Source of the DNA: Rickettsia endosymbiont of Ixodes persulcatus
GTDB taxonomy: Bacteria; Pseudomonadota; Alphaproteobacteria; Rickettsiales; Rickettsiaceae
Assembly: GCA_027293795.1 (NCBI GenBank)
Contig: JAPYLE010000090.1
Coordinates: 1-5,563 of the forward strand
Reading direction: 5' to 3'
DNA: 5,563 nucleotides
Of the stretch, positions 1 to 5,416 are shown in pieces. The position numbers and the translations under genes were made by a program. Every line of letters begins with the position of its first letter. Positions within the stretch are counted from its first letter, which is position 1. The notes beneath the pieces were generated by a model that was not told where the DNA came from, did no database searches, and was given only the letters and a program-made list of their open reading frames with translations.

Positions 1-180
1 GAGAAATTTCCTGACTTAAAAAATAAATTATGGGGTACCGAATTTTGGACTAATGGATATTTTATGAGTACGGTTGGAAAACATGGAGATGGGAAAAAAT
101 TACGCAACTATGTAAAGAATCAAGGGGCGGATCGACCATCATATAAAGCTTTTCATCAGAAGCAACTAAAACTTTTTTAG
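1..180 (+). CDS. tnpA: IS200/IS605-type Y1 transposase TnpA, C-terminal part (5' end outside window)
   Basis: Frame 1 is open from the window edge to a TAG at 178-180, giving 59 residues. They contain the typical C-terminal blocks of Y1 HUH single-strand transposases: LWGTEFWTNGYF (fragment residues 10-21), STVG (23-26), then LRNYVKNQG (34-42). In this family the Tyr of the last block (Y37, codon 109-111) is the nucleophile that attaches covalently to the cleaved DNA strand, and the Gln four residues on (Q41) sits in the active site. Both are present, so this end looks intact. The HUH histidines lie upstream of the window, so I cannot tell whether the whole transposase is functional. It is the only plus-strand gene and faces the minus-strand genes to its right. 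Confidence 0.9.
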   Translation, partial: EKFPDLKNKLWGTEFWTNGYFMSTVGKHGDGKKLRNYVKNQGADRPSYKAFHQKQLKLF

Positions 181-183
181 ATA

Positions 184-204
184 CCTCGCAGCTCTGCTGC
201 GAGG
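184..204 (+). repeat. Hairpin at the right end of the IS200/IS605 element; may also terminate tnpA transcription
   Basis: A perfect 9-bp stem (cctcgcagc, 184-192, with gctgcgagg, 196-204) closes a TCT loop, and flanking ATA/TAT can extend it after a two-base bulge. It starts four bases after the tnpA stop. IS200/IS605 elements lack terminal inverted repeats and instead carry subterminal hairpins that TnpA recognises as single-stranded DNA, so the position fits the right end. A T-rich run (211-220) follows, so the hairpin could also stop transcription. I could not place the cleavage site that ends the element. Confidence 0.65.
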
Positions 205-272
205 AGTATCATTTCTTTTTAGCTGCAAATTAGTTTAAATTTTGTACAGAGAACCTAATTTAAAATGATACG

Positions 273-300
273 AGAACTACGACTATATAGTCGTAGTTCT
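273..300 (-). terminator. Perfect 28-nt palindrome downstream of the coiled-coil gene pair, probable terminator
   Basis: Bases 273-300 equal their own reverse complement over all 28 positions (arm agaactacgacta, centre TATA). The palindrome begins 7 nt after the stop codon of the 78-aa gene read on the minus strand. On that strand it is followed by TATCATTTTAAATTAGG, which is T-rich but not a clean T-run. On the plus strand no T-run follows. A terminator for the minus-strand pair is the best reading; it may also insulate these genes from the converging tnpA. Confidence 0.55.
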
Positions 301-307
301 TAGAACA

Positions 308-544
308 TTATAGTATTTCACACATGCTTTTAGAACCTTTACCTGCAAGTTTGGTATCTTGCATCTTATAAGCATTATCCACACAATTACCTAAATCTTG
401 ATTATATTGGTGGATTTGACTACTTGCTTGTATAGCTTCTTTCAATATTTTGTTATGTTGTTGCTGTTTTTGCTCAATTTGCACTTTTGCAGCTTCTAAA
501 GCTGCTTTTCTTTGTTCCAGAGTTAAATTTTTAAATTTAGACAT
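308..544 (-). CDS. Small charged helical protein, unknown function, with CaaX-like C-terminus
   Basis: A 78-residue protein that I do not recognise. Residues 8-48 are Ala, Gln, Lys and Glu rich with no Pro or Gly, consistent with a single long amphipathic helix or short coiled coil, including a Q/H-rich patch at 25-30. The C-terminal third is looser and ends KGSKSMCEIL, so Cys75 sits exactly four residues from the end, preceded by lysines 65, 69 and 72. There is no signal peptide or membrane segment. The ATG at 544 is the only reasonable start, since the next Met is residue 61. It lies 18 nt after the stop of the 355-aa gene, so the two are probably co-transcribed. No Shine-Dalgarno is near the ATG; the nearest purine run, GAGAGGAA, is 25 nt upstream inside the preceding gene. 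Translation may depend on coupling. Confidence 0.7.
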   Translation of the reverse strand: MSKFKNLTLEQRKAALEAAKVQIEQKQQQHNKILKEAIQASSQIHQYNQDLGNCVDNAYKMQDTKLAGKGSKSMCEIL

Positions 545-562
545 AATAATATTATTATTTAG

Positions 563-1630
563 TTAAATTCCTCTCGTTTTATTATATGTAGGATTATTGG
601 GAGTACGAGAAGGAGATAAACTCCCAATATTAGTATCTTTTACTTGAGTTTGCCCTCTTATTTTATTAGCCAAAGATTTAGTTTTATCCGCATTAATTTT
701 ATTTATTACTTTATCATGATGTTCTGTATCCTTTACAACGCCGTCTGTCTCAATTGCTTTATGCTGATTTTTTAGAGCTACATATTTTTCATATGCTTCT
801 AAATATTTTTCTGGTTCTTTTTTATGACGCTCTTTAATATCACTTCCTAATTTCTTTATTTTATCTTTATTTATTTTTTGTTCTTTTTCACGTTTAATAA
901 TTTCTTGATCTGATATTTTTTTACTATTTTCAATCTGTTCTACATATGGCTTATGTATTTTTAGCATTTCTTGGTGAAATTCTAATTCTCCTTTTAATTC
1001 TTTAACTTTTTCCGGTTCTAAGCCTTTTTCTTGCAATTGTTGTGTTAAATTTGTTATTGCTGAATTTAATTCATTTAATTCTGTATGTGCTTGTTTATAT
1101 TCTTCAGTTATTTTTTTATGGTTTTCATGTAATACTTTATGTTCTTGATTTAGTTTAAATATTTCTTCATGAGGTAATATTTCACGATTTAACTCTTCAT
1201 GATCAATAATGTTTTCTTTTTCCAGTTTATTTATTATCTTATCTAAACGTTTATTACTTTCTTTAATTCTTTTAGTATCTTTAGTAATATTTTTTATAAA
1301 TTCATTATGAAAATTATTAAGTGCAGCAATTCTTTGTGCGATTTCTTTTTCTTCTTCGGCAAGTTTTATTGCTCTTTGTGATTTTAGAAATTCTTCTTCT
1401 TGAGTTTGAGCTTTATCAATATTTTGTTCTACTTCAAAATTTTTGATCTTAGTTTCGGCATTCTCTTTTAGATTGGATATGTCAAAATTCAAGCCATATG
1501 AAGCTGCCTCGCTTTGCAAACTACTTAATTCTCCTAGAATTGTTTCTATTTGAGAGCGAGAATAAGAATTTTTAAGATGCTCTTTTAAATTCTTAAATTT
1601 ATATTTTAATGTAGCTGTTATATCAGACAT
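563..1630 (-). CDS. Lys/Glu-rich coiled-coil protein, unknown function (355 aa)
   Basis: A long intact frame encoding a highly charged, almost wholly helical protein with no Cys and no Trp. Residues 52-133 and 155-290 are dense in Lys, Glu, Gln, Ile and Leu with heptad-like spacing, interrupted near EILPHEE (150-156) and KGLEPEK (202-208), so several coiled-coil segments are likely. The last 30 residues are different: low complexity, rich in Ser, Pro, Asn and Thr, net basic, ending NKTRGI. There is no signal peptide or membrane helix. I chose the ATG at 1630 over an in-frame TTG at 1639 because AAAGGTG (1647-1641) lies 10 nt before the ATG but only 1 nt before the TTG. I recognise no family. 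A structural, surface-associated or secreted protein are all possible. The intact 1-kb frame next to a decayed gene suggests it is under selection. Confidence 0.8.
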   Translation of the reverse strand: MSDITATLKYKFKNLKEHLKNSYSRSQIETILGELSSLQSEAASYGLNFDISNLKENAETKIKNFEVEQNIDKAQTQEEEFLKSQRAIKLAEEEKEIAQRIAALNNFHNEFIKNITKDTKRIKESNKRLDKIINKLEKENIIDHEELNREILPHEEIFKLNQEHKVLHENHKKITEEYKQAHTELNELNSAITNLTQQLQEKGLEPEKVKELKGELEFHQEMLKIHKPYVEQIENSKKISDQEIIKREKEQKINKDKIKKLGSDIKERHKKEPEKYLEAYEKYVALKNQHKAIETDGVVKDTEHHDKVINKINADKTKSLANKIRGQTQVKDTNIGSLSPSRTPNNPTYNKTRGI

Positions 1631-1640
1631 ACATGCCAAT

Positions 1641-1647
1641 CACCTTT
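1641..1647 (-). promoter_or_regulatory. Ribosome binding site that fixes the start of the 355-aa coiled-coil gene
   Basis: On the minus strand AAAGGTG, followed by AT, matches the 3' part of the Shine-Dalgarno consensus (AAGGAGGTGAT). It is 10 nt from the ATG at 1630 and 1 nt from the alternative TTG at 1639, so the ATG is the likely start. Confidence 0.6.
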
Positions 1648-1665
1648 AATATTAACACTAAAAAA

Positions 1666-1694
1666 ACGTTAACAAAAGTTAATAATTAAGTCAA
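1666..1694 (-). promoter_or_regulatory. Weak candidate promoter for the coiled-coil gene pair
   Basis: On the minus strand TTGACT (1694-1689, five of six to the -35 consensus) is followed after 17 nt by TAACGT (1671-1666, three of six to -10). It lies in the 81-bp gap between the dead uup gene and the 355-aa gene, where a promoter would be expected. The gap is extremely AT-rich, so chance matches are common and the -10 is poor. Confidence 0.3.
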
Positions 1695-1711
1695 GAAAAT
1701 TTTAACAAAAA

Positions 1712-2832
1712 TTAATTTTGTATTTCTAGCCACTGATTTAATAACTCGTCTAGTTTCTTTTTATCATTAATTAATTGGCTAGTAATGTAATTATATTTTT
1801 GAGAATTATCTAAATATAAATTAACATTTTCAAGTTCTTTTTCTAAGTTTTTGATTGATATTTCTAGTTTTTCAATATCATTTGGCAATGTTTCAAGCAA
1901 ACGCTGATATTTGTAAGATAATTTTTTATTAGGAGGGTCTTTTTGAGAAGTTGATGGTAGTGGTTTTGAAGCTTTTTTAGCTATAGAAGACGTAGTAAAA
2001 TACTGCTTATAATCTTCATAACCTCCTGTTAGGTCATGAATTTTAGAGCGAAAACTAAAGTTTTAGTAACTAACCTATCTGGGACATCACGATCATGGCT
2101 AACTACTATTAAAGTGCCTGAATAATCTGCAAGTATATCTAGTAAAATTTCTAGACTATCCATATCTAGGTCATTGGTCGGTTCATCTAATATGAGTAAA
2201 TTACCTGGATTTATTAAAATTTTTGCCAGTAATAACCTATTAGCTTCACCGCCCTGTAAAATAGCGGTTTTTGCATTAAGTAGTTTAGGATTAAACATGA
2301 ATTGTTTTAAATAACCGGCAAAATGCATGGTTTTACCGTTTGGTAAAAATACTTGATCACCGCCTGTAGGACATAAAGTTTGTTGTAATGTATGATTAAG
2401 GTTTAGTTTTTCTCTATGTTGCAAAATATGAAATATCTAAATTACCGCCATATATAATTTTACCGCCTGAATAGGTGGATAAGTTATCCGCTCTGCTGAT
2501 TTGTAATTTTTCTAGGATTATATCGATTTGGTATTTATCTATTTCTTTTGTACTATCTATTTGTTGTAAGACAAAATCATAAACATTTAGATTAGTTTTT
2601 ATAGAAATATCTTGTCTTAAATAACCGGTTATAACTAAAGGATCTTGAAATAGCTCGCCATTATCAGTTCATAATCACTTGATATTATTTTCATTAAGCT
2701 TGATTTGCCGCAGCCGTTATGACCTATAAGACAAATCTTATCGCCTTTGTACAAATAAAGCTCCAAATCAGATAAAATTACTTTATCCGCAAAACTTAAA
2801 TTACCGTTTTTAATGTAATAAATTGGGGTCAT
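1712..2832 (-). pseudogene. uup: Decayed ABC-F ATPase gene uup (three frameshifts and a large internal deletion)
   Basis: Uup-type ABC-F proteins are soluble tandem ATPases linked to ribosome function and to suppression of transposon excision. The remains read, in order: N-terminus MTPIYYIKNGNLSFADKV and Walker A GHNGCGKSS of the first ATPase domain; a frameshift near 2664 (ELDNG with one base lost); then LFQDPLVITGYLRQD through to the signature LSTYSGG (ending near 2462). The sequence then jumps directly to NLDISYF of the second domain, so Walker B of domain 1, the linker and Walker A of domain 2 are missing, roughly 200 codons judged from family layout. A second frameshift at 2421-2422 precedes REKLNLNHTLQQT, the altered signature LQGGE, Walker B LLILDEPTNDLD and SHDRD. 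A third, in the A-run at 2041-2044, precedes DLTGGYEDYKQYF and the Uup C-terminal coiled coil ending QWLEIQN. It cannot make a working two-domain ATPase. The fragments at 2029-2424 and 1712-1900 should not be called as genes. The original start is probably the ATG at 2832. Confidence 0.92.
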
Positions 2833-2839
2833 GAAAGAT

Positions 2840-2942
2840 ATTGTCATCCTGCGACTTGATCGCGGGATCCAGTAAAAATATTAAAAAATGCACATTATAA
2901 ATTGTTTTTATGGATACTGTGGAGGGGCCACGGTATGACAAT
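2840..2942. repeat. Rickettsia palindromic element (RPE)-like repeat
   Basis: A 103-bp element bounded by perfect 8-bp inverted repeats, attgtcat (2840-2847) and atgacaat (2935-2942). It contains two GC-rich hairpins in a very AT-rich setting: cctgcga/tcgcggg (2848-2866, one G-T pair, 5-nt loop) and atactgtgg/ccacggtat (2914-2936, one G-T pair, 5-nt loop). The interior atccagtaaaaa and tttttatggat can also pair imperfectly, so the whole element can form a cruciform. The GTCATCCTGCG...GCGGGATCC start is the type seen in dispersed RPEs of Rickettsia; I cannot assign the family number from memory. It fills the gap between fabF and the dead uup gene. Either hairpin could act at the 3' end of fabF mRNA, but neither is followed by a T-run on the minus strand. 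Confidence 0.8.
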
Positions 2943-2950
2943 GATTTAGA

Positions 2951-4231
2951 CTAAATCTTCTTAATCACTAAACTAGCATTAGTACCGCCAAAGCCGAAAG
3001 AATTAGACAGTACATAGTCTATTTTAGTTTCTCTAGCTTTTAATGTTACTAAATCTATCTTAACCTCATCCATAGGGTTTTCTAAGTTTAAGGTTGGCGG
3101 TGCAATCTGATCTCTAATTGCAAGAGCTGAAAAGATAAACTCAACGCTGCCTGCTGCACCAAGCAAATGTCCTATTGATGATTTAGTAGAAGACATTAAA
3201 ATTTTTGGATTAGCTTCTAAAAATAATTTTTGAACAGCGTTTAATTCAATTGCATCACCAAGATTAGTAGAAGTACCGTGTGCATTAATATAATCAATCA
3301 TATCGGGAGTGATAGCTGCATCTAGCATTGCGTCTCTCATTGCTCTATAAGCCCCTCTACCTTCAGGATGTGGGGCTGTCATATGATATGCATCACCTGT
3401 CGAACCGTATCCTATAACTTCACCGTAAATTTTAACCCCCCGATTTACGGCATGCTCATATTCCTCTAAAACTACAATGCCTGATCCTTCACCCATAACA
3501 AAGCCGTTGCGGTCTTTATCCCAAGGCCTTGATGCTTTTTTAGGATTATCGTTATATTTGGTACAAAGAGCTCTAGCTGCGACGAAACCTGCAACTCCGA
3601 CAGGTGTAACGGGAGCTTCTGCACCGCCTGCGACCATAACGTCTGCATAGCCGTGCTTTATCATACGCATAGCATCGCCTATAGCATGTGCCCCTGTAGA
3701 GCAAGCTGTTACTGCTGCTTGGTTCGGGCCACTAAAACCGTATTTTATAGAAACAAGACCCGATAAAAGATTAATTAATGAAGCCGGAATAAAGAATGGA
3801 CTAACTTTGCCGTTATTTTCTTGATAAAGTTTGATAGAGGTATCTTCAATCATTTTCAGTCCGCCGATTCCTGAACCTAATATCAAGCCGGTTCTATCAC
3901 GAGATTTTTCATCTTCGGGTAACCAGCCGCTATCTTTAACTGCTTCGGTTGCGGCCGCTACTCCGTAATGGATAAATTTATCCATTTTACTTAGTCTATT
4001 AACGTCATCAGCCTGCGTGAAATTTTCAAGTTTAAATCCATCTTTCTCAGAGTTATCTATAAATCCGGCAATTTTACACGCAAGTTCAGAAGTGTCAAAT
4101 TCCGTAATAGTTTTTATACCGCTTACCCCATTTACAATATTTTTCCAAGATGAGTTAACATTAAGCCCAACAGGAGTAACAAGTCCAAGTCCGGTAATAA
4201 CTACTCTTTTATTTACTCTTTGATTCGACAT
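2951..4231 (-). CDS. fabF: 3-oxoacyl-[acyl-carrier-protein] synthase II (KAS II)
   Basis: FabF condenses malonyl-ACP with acyl-ACP, lengthening the fatty acid by two carbons in the cytoplasmic type II pathway. The 426-residue product is slightly longer than the usual 410-415, through a short N-terminal lead (MSNQRVNKRVVITGLG). The active site is complete: nucleophile Cys177 in TACSTGAHA, His318 in NAHGTST, Lys350 in SSTKSSIGH and His354 in IGHLLGAAG, with the gatekeeper loop FGFGGTNAS at 412-420 including Phe414. GSGIGGLK (119-126) and GGAEAP (202-207) are also typical. All landmarks are in family order and no frame is broken. acpP ends 35 bp upstream, so the two genes are probably co-transcribed. 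There is no convincing Shine-Dalgarno before the ATG (only TAATTAAAA), so initiation may rely on coupling or on the unstructured AU-rich leader. Downstream lies the RPE-like repeat, with no clear T-run terminator. Confidence 0.97.
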   Translation of the reverse strand: MSNQRVNKRVVITGLGLVTPVGLNVNSSWKNIVNGVSGIKTITEFDTSELACKIAGFIDNSEKDGFKLENFTQADDVNRLSKMDKFIHYGVAAATEAVKDSGWLPEDEKSRDRTGLILGSGIGGLKMIEDTSIKLYQENNGKVSPFFIPASLINLLSGLVSIKYGFSGPNQAAVTACSTGAHAIGDAMRMIKHGYADVMVAGGAEAPVTPVGVAGFVAARALCTKYNDNPKKASRPWDKDRNGFVMGEGSGIVVLEEYEHAVNRGVKIYGEVIGYGSTGDAYHMTAPHPEGRGAYRAMRDAMLDAAITPDMIDYINAHGTSTNLGDAIELNAVQKLFLEANPKILMSSTKSSIGHLLGAAGSVEFIFSALAIRDQIAPPTLNLENPMDEVKIDLVTLKARETKIDYVLSNSFGFGGTNASLVIKKI

Positions 4232-4266
4232 TTTTAATTATCTATTAGGGATTTAATTTATGCAGA

Positions 4267-4512
4267 TTAAGCTTGGCGTTCCTTGATATATTTTATAACA
4301 TCAGATACAGTTTTAATTTTAGTTGCTTCATCATCAGGGATATCAATACCGTATTCAACTTCTATTGCCATCATTAACTCTACGGTATCAAGGCTGTCGG
4401 CTTTCAAATCTTCTATGAATCTCGAATCCGTAGTTATTATCGATTTATCTTTATTTAGCTTTTCAGCAACCATTTCAATAACTTTCTGTTCTATCTTATC
4501 CGTTGTACTCAT
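4267..4512 (-). CDS. acpP: Acyl carrier protein
   Basis: AcpP carries acyl chains on a 4'-phosphopantetheine arm and is the shared substrate carrier of FabG, FabF and lipid A and phospholipid synthesis. The attachment site is Ser40 in KADSLDTVELMMAIE, the classic DSL motif at the start of helix 2. The protein is small and acidic, with the typical EYGIDIPDDEA recognition helix. I chose the ATG at 4512 (81 aa) because GGAG (4525-4522) lies 9 nt upstream. An in-frame ATG at 4527 would add MEFKI and give the 86-aa form I recall for rickettsial ACPs, but it has no ribosome binding site, and the GGAG is itself part of that ATGGAG codon pair. fabF follows after 35 bp. A terminator and candidate promoter upstream suggest that acpP leads a unit separate from fabG. 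Confidence 0.95.
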   Translation of the reverse strand: MSTTDKIEQKVIEMVAEKLNKDKSIITTDSRFIEDLKADSLDTVELMMAIEVEYGIDIPDDEATKIKTVSDVIKYIKERQA

Positions 4513-4521
4513 AATTTTGAA

Positions 4522-4525
4522 CTCC
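4522..4525 (-). promoter_or_regulatory. Ribosome binding site of acpP, favouring the internal start
   Basis: GGAG on the minus strand lies 9 nt before the ATG at 4512. It overlaps the ATGGAG that would begin the longer 86-aa reading, so ribosome pairing here would favour the shorter form and hide the upstream ATG. Confidence 0.6.
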
Positions 4526-4591
4526 ATAAATCATTTAAGTTTATATGCTGTATAATAGCGGTTATTCAGCTATTAGGCTTTATTTTAACTG

Positions 4592-4618
4592 TATGAATAT
4601 TTGTTTAAAATATTCATA
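4592..4618. promoter_or_regulatory. 27-bp dyad over the predicted acpP transcription start (operator or 5' leader hairpin)
   Basis: Arms TATGAATATTT (4592-4602) and AAATATTCATA (4608-4618) are perfect inverted repeats of 11 bp around a 5-nt centre GTTTA. With the candidate -10 at 4626-4621, transcription would start near 4614, so the dyad straddles the start. That is where repressor operators commonly sit, but a shortened hairpin at the mRNA 5' end is equally possible. No T-run follows on the minus strand, so it is unlikely to be a terminator. A second small inverted repeat, taatagc/gctatta (4553-4575), lies further down the leader. Confidence 0.4.
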
Positions 4619-4620
4619 GC

Positions 4621-4650
4621 ATTTTATCTTTAAAAGAACTTCTAACACAA
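4621..4650 (-). promoter_or_regulatory. Candidate promoter of the acpP-fabF unit
   Basis: On the minus strand TTGTGT (4650-4645, three of six to -35, including TTG) is separated by 18 nt from TAAAAT (4626-4621, five of six to -10). It lies in the 178-bp gap before acpP and begins in the T-run of the fabG terminator, where a new promoter is expected. The leader would be about 100 nt. AT richness makes chance matches likely. Confidence 0.4.
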
Positions 4651-4679
4651 AAAATTATTTTATGCTAGCACAAAATAAT
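4649..4679 (-). terminator. Rho-independent terminator of the recA-fabG unit
   Basis: Bases 4654-4679 form a 26-nt near-perfect palindrome around TGCTAGCA, beginning 11 nt after the fabG stop. Read as minus-strand RNA, the single non-Watson-Crick position is a G-U pair, and the stem is followed at once by five Us. Read as plus-strand RNA, the same position is an A-C mismatch. That strand asymmetry plus the U-run indicates termination of leftward transcription from fabG. The stem is AU-rich, so read-through is plausible. Confidence 0.7.
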
Positions 4680-4690
4680 CTTATTAATTT

Positions 4691-5416
4691 TTATACCATT
4701 AACATACCGCCGTTTACATGTATAGTTTGACCGGTAATATATGATGCTTGATCGCTTGCTAAAAATGCGACGACGTTTGCCACGTCTTCTGGCATACCGT
4801 AAGTCCCTAGCGGAATTTTCTGCACTATCATTTCTCTTTGTTTTTCGTTCAGTTTATCAGTCATATCAGACTTAATAAATCCTGGAGCTACTGCATTAAC
4901 CGTAATACCTCTGGTTGCAACTTCATAAGAGAGCGATTTGGTCATACCGATTAAACCTGCTTTAGAAGCACAATAATTAGCCTGCCCAGGGTTGCCTGAA
5001 ACCCCTACTATTGAAGATATGTTAATAATGCGTCCATACCTGTTTTGCACCATTGTTTTTATTGCTTCACGATTTAAAATAAAATTTGCTTTTAAATTAA
5101 TATCAATAACTTTGTCAAAATCTTCATCTTTCATTCTAATTGCTAGCGTATCGCTAGCAATACCGGCATTACATACTAAAATATCTAGCTTTGATGCTTT
5201 AGATATTAAATTGCTGCATTCTTCCTTATTTGCAAGGTTGCATATTTCTATCGTATAATTATCTTTTAAAACATTTCCAAGGGATTTTAATTTTTCCTCA
5301 TTACTACCACTAATAATTACATGGCTTCCGAGTTTGTGCAGTAACCTCGCTATAGCTCCGCCTATACCCCCTGAAGCTCCTGTAATTAAGGAAGTTTTAC
5401 CTGTTAAATCAATCAT
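4691..5416 (-). CDS. fabG: 3-oxoacyl-[acyl-carrier-protein] reductase
   Basis: FabG reduces 3-ketoacyl-ACP to 3-hydroxyacyl-ACP with NADPH, the first reductive step of each elongation cycle. The 241-residue product is a classical short-chain dehydrogenase of normal length: cofactor motif TGASGGIG (12-19), NAG (83-85), and the catalytic tetrad Asn107, Ser135 (NISSIVG), Tyr148 and Lys152 (YCASK). The PGFIKSDMT segment (179-187) and the C-terminal YITGQTIHVNGGM (226-238) are typical of FabG. The ATG at 5416 was chosen because a strong GGAGGAA (5427-5421) precedes it and MIDLTGKTSLITG is the normal N-terminus. A longer reading from 5470 would add 18 lysine-rich residues that are only recA sequence in another frame. 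The start overlaps the recA stop by 8 nt, suggesting co-transcription and translational coupling. Confidence 0.96.
   Translation of the reverse strand: MIDLTGKTSLITGASGGIGGAIARLLHKLGSHVIISGSNEEKLKSLGNVLKDNYTIEICNLANKEECSNLISKASKLDILVCNAGIASDTLAIRMKDEDFDKVIDINLKANFILNREAIKTMVQNRYGRIINISSIVGVSGNPGQANYCASKAGLIGMTKSLSYEVATRGITVNAVAPGFIKSDMTDKLNEKQREMIVQKIPLGTYGMPEDVANVVAFLASDQASYITGQTIHVNGGMLMV

Noticed and set aside
543..558. 16-nt AT-only palindrome over the start codon of the 78-aa gene, as a translational switch
   Set aside because: It contains no GC pair in its arms, would be barely stable, and such repeats are expected by chance at this base composition.
1705..1721. Hairpin acaaaa/ttttgt at the uup stop as a terminator
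   Set aside because: It is a six-pair, nearly all A-U stem with no proper T-run; too weak to call.
1712..1900. Independent 62-aa coiled-coil protein
   Set aside because: It matches the C-terminal domain of Uup, and its frame is open upstream to the frameshift near 2041, so it is the tail of the pseudogene.
2029..2424. Independent small ABC ATPase gene
   Set aside because: It begins in the middle of domain 2, lacks Walker A, and is continuous with upstream and downstream Uup fragments in other frames; it is part of the pseudogene.
2840..2942. Small structured RNA or riboswitch between fabF and uup
   Set aside because: Terminal inverted repeats and GC-rich paired hairpins fit a dispersed RPE-type repeat better, and no promoter or riboswitch core is visible.
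4017..4223. Plus-strand open frame of 68 codons opposite fabF
   Set aside because: It lies wholly antisense to the conserved N-terminal part of fabF, has no family resemblance, and is explained as a shadow of the real gene.
4283..4555. Plus-strand open frame of 90 codons opposite acpP
   Set aside because: It is antisense to acpP; its hydrophobic look comes from reading the complement of an acidic helical gene.
4992..5258. Plus-strand open frame of 88 codons opposite fabG
   Set aside because: Antisense to conserved fabG codons, with no independent signals.
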